A stretch of DNA of 53,515 bases, taken from contig DASYXT010000066.1 in the NCBI GenBank assembly GCA_035934555.1, positions 1-53,515 of the forward strand, in the 5' to 3' direction. The notes beneath the pieces are model-generated. The model was not told the origin of the DNA. It saw nothing but the letters and a program-made list of their open reading frames with translations, and made no database searches. Numbering within the stretch: the first letter of the stretch is position 1; each line of letters begins with the position of its first letter. Shown here piece by piece: positions 16,686-24,992 of this stretch. The position numbers were made by a program, and so were the translations under genes. This DNA is from DASYXT01 sp035934555 (GTDB lineage: Bacteria; Verrucomicrobiota; Verrucomicrobiia; Limisphaerales; UBA8199).

Positions 16686-18140
16686 ATGACAGCACCCTCG
16701 GTTGATTTACGGGCCCGGGCCTTTCAGGCCATGACCGACGCCGGTTTTCATCCCGCGTTTCCGGCGGACGCGCTCGCCGAACTGGCGCGTGTGCGGGCGC
16801 AGCCCCCGCCCGCGGCTCCGGGCACACGCGACCTGCGCGACTTACTCTGGTCATCGCTGGATACGGACCAAACGCGCGACCTGGACCAGGTCGAGTATGT
16901 GGAAGCGCTGAACGGCGGCGGCATGCGCTTGCTGGTCGGCATCGCCGATGTTGATGTGCTCGTAGCGCACGGCTCGGCCCTGGACCGCCAGGCCGCGCTC
17001 GAAGCCACTTCGGTTTACACCGGCGTGGTGACCTTCCCGATGCTGCCGCCGGAACTCTCCACCGACGCTACCTCGCTCGTTCAGGCCCAGGAGCGCCTCG
17101 CGCTGGTCGCCGAACTGCACATCCTCGACTCCGGCGAGACGCAATCTCACGACGTTTATCCCGCGTTGATTCGCAATCAGGCCAAATTGACTTACAGCGC
17201 GGTCGGGCAGTGGTTGGAGGGCGCCGCGCCTTTGCCGCAGGCGGTGGCGACGGTCGCCGGACTGGAAACGCAATTGCGTCTGCAGCAACAGGCCGCCGAG
17301 CGGTTGCACGCGTTTCGCCAGCAGCACGGCGCTCTGACGTTCAGTTCCATCGAGCCGGTGCCGGTGCTGGAGAACGGCCAAATCAAAGGACTGAGCGTGC
17401 GGCAGCACAACCCCGCCGAGGACATCATCGAGAGCTTCATGGTCGCCGCCAATGTGGCGATGGCGCAGCACTTGCGCCAAAGCCATGCGTGGTCGCTGCG
17501 GCGCGTGGTGAAAACGCCGAAACGTTGGGACCGGATTCAGGCGATTGCCGCAGGCTTTGGCGTCAAGCTGCCGGATGTGCCCGACCCGCGCGCCCTGGGT
17601 GATTTCTTGCAGAACCGGCACACGGCCGACCCGGCCCACTTTCCTGATCTGTCGTTGGCAGTCGTGAAACTGCTCGGTGCCGGCGAATATATTGTCGAAA
17701 CGCCCGGCGCGGAGAAGGAAGGGCATTTTGGGCTGGCGGTGAGCGATTACACGCACTCGACCGCGCCGAATCGGCGGTATGCCGACCTGGTGACGCAACG
17801 TTTGCTCAAGGCGGCGATTGGTGGAATAACCGGACCGTATCAGCAATCGGAATTGGAGACCGTTGCGCAGCATTGCACCGAGCGGGAAGATGCCGCGCGC
17901 AAGGTCGAACGGTTAATGCGCAAGGTGGTCGCGGCCAGCCTGCTAAGTTCCCGCGTCGGCCAGGAATTCAATGGCATCGTCACCGGCGCCAGTCCAAAAG
18001 GCACTTATGTGCGGCTGCTGGATTTCCCCGCCGAAGGCCGCCTGGTCCAGGGCGCCACCGGCGTGGACGTCGGAGACAAAGTCCGCGTGCGCCTGGCCTC
18101 GGTGGACGTGCCAAGGGGCTTTATTGACCTTGTAAGGTGA
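16686..18140 (+). CDS. RNB-domain exoribonuclease (RNase II/R-type)
   Basis: A 484-residue RNB-domain protein, a processive 3'-to-5' exoribonuclease by family. I chose the ATG at 16686: it has AAGGAA about 10 bases upstream, and the open frame before it (from 16578) only reads through a palindromic repeat. The RNB core begins near residue 45 (SLDTDQTRDLDQVEYVE, with the metal-binding Asp cluster), then VGIADVDVLVAHGSALD and VVTFPMLPPELS. A later SDYTHSTAPNRRYADLVTQ matches the RNB motif with the catalytic Arg. A short C-terminal S1-like segment (GIVTGASPKGTYVRLL) closes the protein. It is shorter than RNase R (about 800) and lacks the N-terminal cold-shock domains, so it is a compact RNase II-like form. 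Confidence 0.9.
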   Translation: MTAPSVDLRARAFQAMTDAGFHPAFPADALAELARVRAQPPPAAPGTRDLRDLLWSSLDTDQTRDLDQVEYVEALNGGGMRLLVGIADVDVLVAHGSALDRQAALEATSVYTGVVTFPMLPPELSTDATSLVQAQERLALVAELHILDSGETQSHDVYPALIRNQAKLTYSAVGQWLEGAAPLPQAVATVAGLETQLRLQQQAAERLHAFRQQHGALTFSSIEPVPVLENGQIKGLSVRQHNPAEDIIESFMVAANVAMAQHLRQSHAWSLRRVVKTPKRWDRIQAIAAGFGVKLPDVPDPRALGDFLQNRHTADPAHFPDLSLAVVKLLGAGEYIVETPGAEKEGHFGLAVSDYTHSTAPNRRYADLVTQRLLKAAIGGITGPYQQSELETVAQHCTEREDAARKVERLMRKVVAASLLSSRVGQEFNGIVTGASPKGTYVRLLDFPAEGRLVQGATGVDVGDKVRVRLASVDVPRGFIDLVR

Positions 18141-18340
18141 CAACGCCGACAGGTCTATGTCTTATCATGAGCCCATAACCGACACCGGCCGCGACCACCG
18201 CCCGCGGCGCCGAGCATGTCAACGTCCGGGGATTGGCGACAATGGTTTGCCTTTCATCCCACAGACATCACTGCCAGTAGAATAAGCCAATCCGACCTCG
18301 GGCTTGCCATCAAGACATTCGAACAGGTACGCTCCGCCGA

Positions 18341-19663
18341 ATGAAACCGCCTCTCAAATCTATCTGGTATCTTCCGCTCGTTCTCATCGCGTCGCTCTCC
18401 AGTCATGGTGAGGACTTCTTCTTCCACAACGGAGACCGCGTCATATTTCTGGGCGACAGCATCACTGAGCAGCGGCTATATACCACCTATATTGAGGCCT
18501 ACGCGCTGACGCGCCATCCCGACTGGCATCTCTGGTTCCGGAACGTGGGTTGGGGCGGGGACACCTCCTGGCTGCGGCAACGCTCGCATCCCAACGAAGA
18601 CCAGCTTTTCGCCGCAGACTCAAGCGAGCAGCAGAAGATGGTGCAGGACTCGGTCGGACAAGGCCTTCAGCGGGACGTGCTGCCGCTCAAGCCGACAGCG
18701 GTCACCGTGGACTTTGGAATGAATGACCACGAATACCAGGCGTTCCGCCCGGACATTTTCCGTGCTTATATTCGCAGCCAGACCGAGATTGCCAAGGACC
18801 TGCAAGACGCGGGGGCGCGCGTAGCTTTCCTGACGCCCCAGCCCATTGAAGAAAAGCGGCCTGACCCGGACAAGGACGTCAGGAACATCTCCCTGCGGAA
18901 ATTCTCGGATGGACTCAAAGAAGTGGCCGGAAAAACCGGAACCGTCTTCGTGGACCAGTTCGATCCATATATGGAGATCCTCGTGCGCGAGCGGGTTGGG
19001 AACCCGGCCGACCTCGTCGGCGGCGGCAACGCTGTCCACCCCGGCCCGATTGGCCACACGCTCATGGCCTGGTCCATTCTCAAGCAACTGGGCGCGCCCC
19101 CCCTCGTATCACGTGCAGTCATCGACGCCTCCGATTCCCGGGTGACGGCGTCCGAGGGTTGCCAAATCCTGAACCTGAAAGTGTCAGGAAAAACGATTGG
19201 TTTCGACCGGCTTGATCAGGCCTTGCCGATGCCGATTGATCCCAGGGCCCAACCGGCGCTGAAGCTCGCCCCTATCCTGCGGGACCTCGATCAATACATG
19301 CTGCAGGTCACCGGGGCGGGCGAAGGAAGCTACGAACTGAGCATCGATGGTGAACCGGTGGGCCAGGCCACCGCCGCCGACCTGGCCATGGGCTGGAACC
19401 TGGCCGCACATGCCGGTCCGATTACCAAGCAAGCGGAATCGGTATTGCAGTTGGTTTTCCAAAAGAACGACCTCTATTTCGAGCGCTGGCGCAACGTGCA
19501 GCTCTACCGTTTCCCGGCCTGGGCTACAACCGCGGAAACCACCCAACTCCGCGAGACAGAATTGGCGCGTCTGGATCAGGAGATCGCCAACAAAGAGGCG
19601 GCTATCGATGCGAAGAGAAAACCCAGCTTACATCATTTCGAGCTCAAACCCTCCGGACCTTAG
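18341..19663 (+). CDS. Secreted SGNH-hydrolase/GDSL-type esterase
   Basis: A 440-residue exported esterase. A signal peptide covers residues 1 to about 23 (WYLPLVLIASLSSHGE). The SGNH blocks are present in order: block I FLGDSITEQ with the nucleophile Ser, block II NVGWGGDTS with Gly, block III FGMNDHEY with Asn, and block V VHPGPIGH with the catalytic His and an unusual Gly after Pro in place of the usual spacing. The last 160 residues form an accessory, beta-rich region ending in a Lys/Glu-rich helix. By family it hydrolyses ester groups, commonly acetyl groups on polysaccharides, in the periplasm or outside. No clear ribosome site; the upstream 200 bases hold nothing else I recognise. Confidence 0.9.
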   Translation: MKPPLKSIWYLPLVLIASLSSHGEDFFFHNGDRVIFLGDSITEQRLYTTYIEAYALTRHPDWHLWFRNVGWGGDTSWLRQRSHPNEDQLFAADSSEQQKMVQDSVGQGLQRDVLPLKPTAVTVDFGMNDHEYQAFRPDIFRAYIRSQTEIAKDLQDAGARVAFLTPQPIEEKRPDPDKDVRNISLRKFSDGLKEVAGKTGTVFVDQFDPYMEILVRERVGNPADLVGGGNAVHPGPIGHTLMAWSILKQLGAPPLVSRAVIDASDSRVTASEGCQILNLKVSGKTIGFDRLDQALPMPIDPRAQPALKLAPILRDLDQYMLQVTGAGEGSYELSIDGEPVGQATAADLAMGWNLAAHAGPITKQAESVLQLVFQKNDLYFERWRNVQLYRFPAWATTAETTQLRETELARLDQEIANKEAAIDAKRKPSLHHFELKPSGP

Positions 19664-19782
19664 CTTTGGAGCCTGGCGGCCGGTTCTGCGAGATCCCAAA
19701 AATGAATTCATCTGTCCTGAATGCGTCCGCCCGTTCGTCACAACTTTGCACGAATCGATGACAATTAACGAAAAAGCAAAAT

Positions 19783-20220
19783 ATGAAAAATTCAATGGTT
19801 CAGTCCTACATATTCTTTGACGGCAAATGTGAGGAAGCCCTCGAATTCTACAAACGCGCGCTCGGCGCCGAAGTAAACATGCTGATGCGCTACAAAGAAA
19901 GTCCCGAACCGCCGCCGCCGGGCTGCGGGCCGACGGATGCAAATAAAATCATGCACGCCCAGTTTCGCATTGGCGAGACGGTTATCCTGTGCTCGGACGG
20001 ACGCGCCACCGGCAGTCCGAAGTTTGAAGGTTTCGCCCTTGCGCTTTCAGTGAAGACGGAAGTGGACGCGGACAAGGCGTTCAATGCGCTGGCCAACGGC
20101 GGAAAAGTGGAAATGCCGCTGGCAAAAACCTTCTTCTCGCCGAAGTTCGGGATGGTCATGGACAAGTTCGGCGTCTTTTGGATGGTTTTGGTGACACCGC
20201 AGTCTGCGGCGCACGCATGA
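19783..20220 (+). CDS. PhnB-like VOC-superfamily protein
   Basis: A 145-residue protein of the glyoxalase/bleomycin-resistance (VOC) superfamily, PhnB-like branch. Typical features are QSYIFFDGKCEEALEFYKRALGAEV at the start (given here in parts), an internal HAQFRIGETVILCSDG strand pair, SVKTEVDADKAFNALANGG, and the closing FFSPKFGMVMDKFGVFWMV. These small cytosolic proteins are widespread and mostly uncharacterised, so no substrate is proposed. Length is normal for the family. It follows the esterase gene by about 120 bases and may be separately transcribed. Confidence 0.9.
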   Translation: MKNSMVQSYIFFDGKCEEALEFYKRALGAEVNMLMRYKESPEPPPPGCGPTDANKIMHAQFRIGETVILCSDGRATGSPKFEGFALALSVKTEVDADKAFNALANGGKVEMPLAKTFFSPKFGMVMDKFGVFWMVLVTPQSAAHA

Positions 20221-20647
20221 TTTGGCATGATTAATAGGATTCCGGAAACTGAAAGCCTTCATCCTGTAAAACGTGTCGGCGAATTCAGTTTTCCGAGTGC
20301 ACACAGCCCCGACGAACCGAATTTGACAGGATTAACGTGATCAACAGGATTCCAGAAGCGGGATGGCCGTTCGCCAGCTTCTGCGGCGGGGAGTTTTTTG
20401 TGAGCAGGTGCTGAGCCAGGCGAGACTGAGTGCAATGACAAAGCCAAGCTATCCGGTTGAATGCTCCTTTTCAATCACATCCATGACGTCAGCCGGCATC
20501 CCCAGTTTTGCCGCAGGCGCGATGGCCGGCCAATGAAGCAGCGTCTGGTCTTGCTTCCGGCAAAGATGCTGGGAGTGTCAGCTCCGGCCATCTGCCTTTG
20601 ACTTTTACGCGTGACTTGGGCCGCCGCGACGTGTCCAAATTGCGTGG
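20221..20647. other. Intergenic region with degenerate GATTAACAGGATT-type repeats
   Basis: No gene is visible. The stretch carries several decayed copies of a short word of the form GACAGGATTAACnnGATnAACAGGATT: ATTAATAGGATTCC near 20230, and TTTGACAGGATTAACGTGAT then CAACAGGATTCC at about 20322-20353. A related inverted copy occurs near 38587. Such words are scattered in many environmental genomes; this rests on my recollection. The rest, 20360-20647, is featureless. Confidence 0.5.
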
Positions 20648-22261
20648 ATGATCTTGCTGCCGGTGATTGAACGAGAGCTGCGCGCAACGGCGCGGCAGCC
20701 GTTCACCTACCACGTGCGGCTGGTGGCCGTGCTGAGCCTGGTCGCGGTGCTGGTCTATTTCGCCTGGCAGGCGGATATCGGGCCGGATTCGGGCGGGGAG
20801 TTGTTTGCAGGACTGCACCTGACTCTGTTCGTAGCGATTTGGGTGCTGGTGCCGTTGCTGACGGCGGACTGCATCAGCCGCGAGCGTCGGGAAGGGACCT
20901 TGCCGCTGCTGTTCCTGACGCCGCTGAAGGCGCGCGACCTGGTTTGGGCCAAAGGGGTGGCGCATGCGCTGCGCGCGCTAACGCTGTGGGCGGCGGCGGT
21001 GCCGGTCCTGGCCATCTGCCTGGTAGCCGGCGGAGTGAGTTGGCGGGAAGTGGTGTTGTCAGCGCTGGTAAACTTCAGCGCACTGTGTCTGGCGGCTGCG
21101 GCTGGACTGACGGCGTCCGCCGCGACGAAGGTGTGGACGCGGGCGTTGGCGCTGGGCATGACGCTGGCTTTTGTGCTGTTCATCGCGTCGTTGCATCTGC
21201 TTGCGTTTTTCATTGTGTCTTTTGTTAATTTCGGGCGCACACCGTTTTCCTCCGTGGCCCAGGAAGCGCCGACGGCAATCGGGTGGGTGATGTCCACCAA
21301 TTGGGAGCGGGCGTGGCAGCACGTCTTTGGCAGCATGCGCCTGGGCGCAGGCACCATCCTGGCTACGTATGTCGCATTTGCCGGTTGCGCGTTACTGGTC
21401 CTGTTGCTGCTGATCCGCGCAGCGGGCTGGATGGTGAAACACAACTGGCGTCAACGGCCGCTCTCGGCGCGGGCGCTACGGTTGCAGGAAGTTCTCTTCA
21501 AACCGACATTTTTCCAAAAGCCGCTCCGGCGCTGGTTGCGTTGGGAACTGCAGCGCAACCCGATTGGCTGGCTGGAACGGCGGAGTTGGAGCGGGCGGCT
21601 GGTGGTGTGGAGCTGGCTGGCGGTGGTGGTCTGCCTGTACTCGAGCTTGTTTGCCAACCAGGGCCTTTATCAACATGGCTTTCACGAAATGCAAGTGCTG
21701 CTGAAGTGGATGCTGGCGGGCAGCATTGCGCTGAGCGCCGCCGGCAGCTTCCGCCGTGAACGCGAGTCGGGCGTGCTCGAATTGCTGCTGGTGGCGCCGC
21801 TGCGGGAGGGCCAGGTGATTCTCGGCCGGGTGCGGGGTTTGTGGGGCCAGTTCCTGCCGTCGGTTGTGCTGCTGTGCGGCGTGTGGTTGTACTGGGCGGG
21901 GTTTCTGAAAAGCGACGAAGAATGGCCGTCGGTTTTAAGCGCGGTGGTTACGTTCGCCACTGTTCCGGTGGTGGGCCTGTATTTTTCGCTGACCTGCTCG
22001 AACATCATCGCCTCACTGCTGTTTACGTTCGGATTACAGTTGGTTTTACCGGCAGTATTGACGCAGCTCGTCGAGGCTTTGGTCCCACAGCCGACGGTGT
22101 TTTCAAGTTCGCTGCCCACGTCTGTGGCCGGGCTGCGGATTTTGGCATACCTTTGGGTGATCGGCCCAGCGCTGCAACTGATGCTGGCCGCGGGGCTCGG
22201 GCACCGGCTATGGGTGAAGTTACGCCAGCGCGATTTTGCGCTACCGTCGGGGAGGTCGTAG
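20648..22261 (+). CDS. ABC-2-type exporter permease
   Basis: A 537-residue integral membrane protein with two similar halves of about six helices each. Each half opens with a short amphipathic region and a conserved helix-loop: LLTADCISRERREGTLPLLF in the first half and GSFRRERESGVLELLLVAPL in the second. The motif (R)ERREGTL followed by a hydrophobic segment and TPLK is a hallmark of ABC-2 permeases that contact the ATPase. It faces the permease/ATPase pair on the opposite strand with only 47 bases between the stops, so it may work with the same ATPase. The exported substrate is unknown. Confidence 0.8.
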   Translation: MILLPVIERELRATARQPFTYHVRLVAVLSLVAVLVYFAWQADIGPDSGGELFAGLHLTLFVAIWVLVPLLTADCISRERREGTLPLLFLTPLKARDLVWAKGVAHALRALTLWAAAVPVLAICLVAGGVSWREVVLSALVNFSALCLAAAAGLTASAATKVWTRALALGMTLAFVLFIASLHLLAFFIVSFVNFGRTPFSSVAQEAPTAIGWVMSTNWERAWQHVFGSMRLGAGTILATYVAFAGCALLVLLLLIRAAGWMVKHNWRQRPLSARALRLQEVLFKPTFFQKPLRRWLRWELQRNPIGWLERRSWSGRLVVWSWLAVVVCLYSSLFANQGLYQHGFHEMQVLLKWMLAGSIALSAAGSFRRERESGVLELLLVAPLREGQVILGRVRGLWGQFLPSVVLLCGVWLYWAGFLKSDEEWPSVLSAVVTFATVPVVGLYFSLTCSNIIASLLFTFGLQLVLPAVLTQLVEALVPQPTVFSSSLPTSVAGLRILAYLWVIGPALQLMLAAGLGHRLWVKLRQRDFALPSGRS

Positions 22262-22308
22262 AGCGTAGAGCGGGGGAGTATGGAGGGGGGAAGCACGCTC
22301 CCACGCTC

Positions 22309-24060
22309 CTAACCCGTTCGTTCGGCCGAGAGGTCCAGTCGCTCGAATAACTGGCCCAGGAGCAGCACGCCCAAGGCCGCTTCCACTGCCAGGACTACCG
22401 CCGCCGTGACCGACCCCAGCAGGAGGGCCAGGCTGAAGCCCACCACCAGCCTGCAGACGACGTAAACCACCACGAAACCGATCGCGGCAGGCAGCAACCC
22501 GAGAACGAAAACCAGCAACTGCGCCAGCATCGCGATAATCCGCTGGCCGGTGGCTTCAATGCCTTGCGGCCCATCCTTGCCGGTCTGAAACCAGGCTGGA
22601 AAAAGCAGCACGGCGGCGTTGGGAATTTGCAGGGTGATGAAATTGAGGACGGGCAAGAGCAGCGCCGCGCCCGCGGCAACGGCCAATCGCGCTGGACGGT
22701 CCAGCACCCGCAGGTCCGCATGCCAGAGCAACACCAGCGATAAGAGCAACAGGAACCATTGCAACGCGGTCAGAACCACCGCCGGCGCCAGCAATTCGCC
22801 GAAGGCCACCTGCCAGCCTCGCAGCGGATACATCTTCAACACCTCGGCTAGCCCGAGGTCCTGTCGAAAATCCTGCCGCATCAGTTGCGGCCCAAGGAAT
22901 AGCGACCACGCGATAAACATCAACGCGATCATGCCTAAGATCATACTCACGTCCGAATTGCCCATGGTCCGCCCCAGGCTGAGTGTCATGCTCAAGCCCA
23001 GGACAACCAACACCAGCAAGACGCGGAGGCGAAAGGCTTGTCCGGCGCTGAGCAGGTTTTTCCAGAGCAACGCGATTGCCGGCGGGCCCACCGGCGCCAG
23101 GACAAAGGGCGGACGGCGGCTCTTCAATTGTTGTTTGCCTGCGCGCCAATTGCCCGAGCGCACGGCCGCGACGCGCTCCGCCAATTTGCGGGACGCGTCC
23201 ACCGAGGCCTCCTCGAAGGCGACATTCGAACGAATGACCCAGAGGTAATGCAGCGCCAGGATCAAGAGGGCCGGGCCGAGGGCGATGAGGAAAGCGGTGG
23301 CATTGGGCGCCAGCCACGGGCGCACCACCAGCCGCCACGGGTAGAGCAGATAGGGAATCGGACCGGAAACCAGCAACGACTCGGCAAAGGCCTGGATCTG
23401 CTCGGGAGTCCGCAACCGCGACAGGTCCAGATGCGGCAGCGAGCGGCTGACCCAGACGGCGACTACACCGACGACGCCAGCCAGCAGCACCAGGATGATT
23501 AACCGCCGCTGCCAACTGCTGATGCCGCGCTCCAGCAGCATCGTGCGCCCAAACGACGACCCCAGCAGATGCAGGTTTAGTGTCGAAAGAATCAACCACC
23601 ACCCGGCGGCATGAATCCACACACGGCCGCCGAACCGGCTGCTGACCAGGACCAGGAACAACGAGGTGAGCAAAATGGCCGCCTGCGAGCGCAGCAGCTT
23701 GAACTGAATCAAACCCCGCCGGCTGACCGGCGCGGGAAACAAAAACGCGACCTCGGCTTCGGTGAACGCCAAGGCAGCCCGCTGGTGCGGGACCAACCAG
23801 GCCACAACCAGCACGACGAACAAGATCAGCGCTCCGATCGATTCCAGCAGCGCTGGATCGAGGTGGGGAATCCCCTGGGTGGCCGCCAGCCCGGCGCGCG
23901 CCCGCCCTCCGCCAAATAGGTACCTGACAAAATAGAAGTAAAAGTACAACCCGCCGACCACGCCGCCGGCGAGGTACTTCGGCTGTTTCAGGCGCTTGAA
24001 CCGCATCGCGATGCGATTCCATACCGTGTGAAACTGGAGATAAAACAGCGCCCCGATCAT
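22309..24060 (-). CDS. ABC exporter permease, large
   Basis: A 583-residue membrane protein with at least ten helices, also related in style to ABC exporter permeases. It opens with LFYLQFHTVWNRIAMRFKRL and the coupling-like VPHQRAALAFTEAEVAFLFPAPVSRR, where Glu-Ala-Glu followed by LFPAPVSR resembles the ABC-2 coupling helix. Its gene starts 6 bases after the ATPase gene on the same strand, so they are a transcriptional and probably functional pair. No helix or motif appears to be missing. Substrate unknown. Confidence 0.8.
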   Translation of the reverse strand: MIGALFYLQFHTVWNRIAMRFKRLKQPKYLAGGVVGGLYFYFYFVRYLFGGGRARAGLAATQGIPHLDPALLESIGALILFVVLVVAWLVPHQRAALAFTEAEVAFLFPAPVSRRGLIQFKLLRSQAAILLTSLFLVLVSSRFGGRVWIHAAGWWLILSTLNLHLLGSSFGRTMLLERGISSWQRRLIILVLLAGVVGVVAVWVSRSLPHLDLSRLRTPEQIQAFAESLLVSGPIPYLLYPWRLVVRPWLAPNATAFLIALGPALLILALHYLWVIRSNVAFEEASVDASRKLAERVAAVRSGNWRAGKQQLKSRRPPFVLAPVGPPAIALLWKNLLSAGQAFRLRVLLVLVVLGLSMTLSLGRTMGNSDVSMILGMIALMFIAWSLFLGPQLMRQDFRQDLGLAEVLKMYPLRGWQVAFGELLAPAVVLTALQWFLLLLSLVLLWHADLRVLDRPARLAVAAGAALLLPVLNFITLQIPNAAVLLFPAWFQTGKDGPQGIEATGQRIIAMLAQLLVFVLGLLPAAIGFVVVYVVCRLVVGFSLALLLGSVTAAVVLAVEAALGVLLLGQLFERLDLSAERTG

Positions 24061-24066
24061 AGGCAG

Positions 24067-24816
24067 CTAACTGCCCGGCGCGGGCCCGGGTTCATCGGCG
24101 CCGGTGGCGCGGAAGAAAACCTCCTCGAGATTGGCCTGCCCCGCCGCGACCGAGAACTGGCGGGTGATGTCCTCGATGGAGCCGAAACTGACGTTGCGGC
24201 CGTTCTTCAAGATGAGGATGTGCGAGCAGATTTCCTGGACCAGGTGCAGCAGATGGGAGCTGATCATCACCGCCGCTCCGTCCCGGGCTCGTTTTAAAAT
24301 CGAATCCTTCATCCGCCGGATGCCCAAAGGGTCCAGCCCGGTGAGCGGTTCGTCAAAATAAATCACCTTGGGCGCGTGGAGCAATCCGCACGCAATCACC
24401 AGTTTCTGCTTCATCCCGCGGGACAGTTCACCTGGCAGCGCCTGGCGCTTATCGGTCAGCTCCAATTCCTCGAGCAAGCCCCGCGCCACGTTCTCATACC
24501 CTGCGACCTGGTAAATGCGCGCGGTAAAAGCCAGGTGTTGTTCAACCGTCAGATAGTCGAAAAGGCGCGGTTCGTCGGTGAAGAGGGCCAGTTGCCGTTT
24601 GGCGGCGATGGGGTCTTTGGCAAGATCGTACCCGCAGATGTGGATGCTGCCGCGCGTGGGCGGGATAATGCCGGAAAGGCAGCGCAGAGTGGTGGTTTTG
24701 CCGGCGCCGTTTGGCCCAACCAGGCCCAGGACCTGGCCGGGCTGGACCGCGAAGGACAGGTCGCTTACCGCGACGAACTCGCCGTATAGTTTGGCCAGAC
24801 CCTCGACCACGATCAT
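24067..24816 (-). CDS. ABC transporter ATP-binding protein
   Basis: A 249-residue nucleotide-binding subunit. Walker A is GPNGAGKTT near residues 34-42, a Q-loop-equivalent falls near LALFTDEPRLFDYLTVEQH, the signature is LSRGMKQK (a variant of LSGGQ), Walker B is VIYFDEP with the D-loop GLDPLG, and the switch His is in MISSHLLH. This form is typical of ATPases paired with ABC-2 exporter permeases. It is the first gene of a two-gene minus-strand operon with the 583-residue permease, and may also energise the convergent 537-residue permease. Confidence 0.93.
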   Translation of the reverse strand: MIVVEGLAKLYGEFVAVSDLSFAVQPGQVLGLVGPNGAGKTTTLRCLSGIIPPTRGSIHICGYDLAKDPIAAKRQLALFTDEPRLFDYLTVEQHLAFTARIYQVAGYENVARGLLEELELTDKRQALPGELSRGMKQKLVIACGLLHAPKVIYFDEPLTGLDPLGIRRMKDSILKRARDGAAVMISSHLLHLVQEICSHILILKNGRNVSFGSIEDITRQFSVAAGQANLEEVFFRATGADEPGPAPGS

Positions 24817-24939
24817 GCCGGGTAAATTACAAGATTGGGTTCAGTGGCGCATGCTATTTCTGGTGCAGAGAAAGCGAACATCCGAACATCCAATCCAACG
24901 CCCAACTTCCAACATCGAAGTCAGAGTTATGGCTCGGCG

Positions 24940-24973
24940 AAAAAAAGGGGCCGAACCGCTAAGGTTCGGCCCC
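24940..24973 (-). terminator. Rho-independent terminator of the TonB-receptor gene
   Basis: On the minus strand an 11-bp perfect stem (GGGGCCGAACC pairing with GGTTCGGCCCC, loop of 5) is followed by seven T residues. It lies 20 bases after the stop codon of the receptor gene, in the right orientation to end its transcript. Confidence 0.9.
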
Positions 24974-24992
24974 GGCATAGACCGGAGTGGAG

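Noticed and set aside
22556..24022. 488-codon minus-strand frame overlapping the 583-residue permease
   Set aside because: Arg/Gly/Ala-rich alternative frame of a clear membrane protein.
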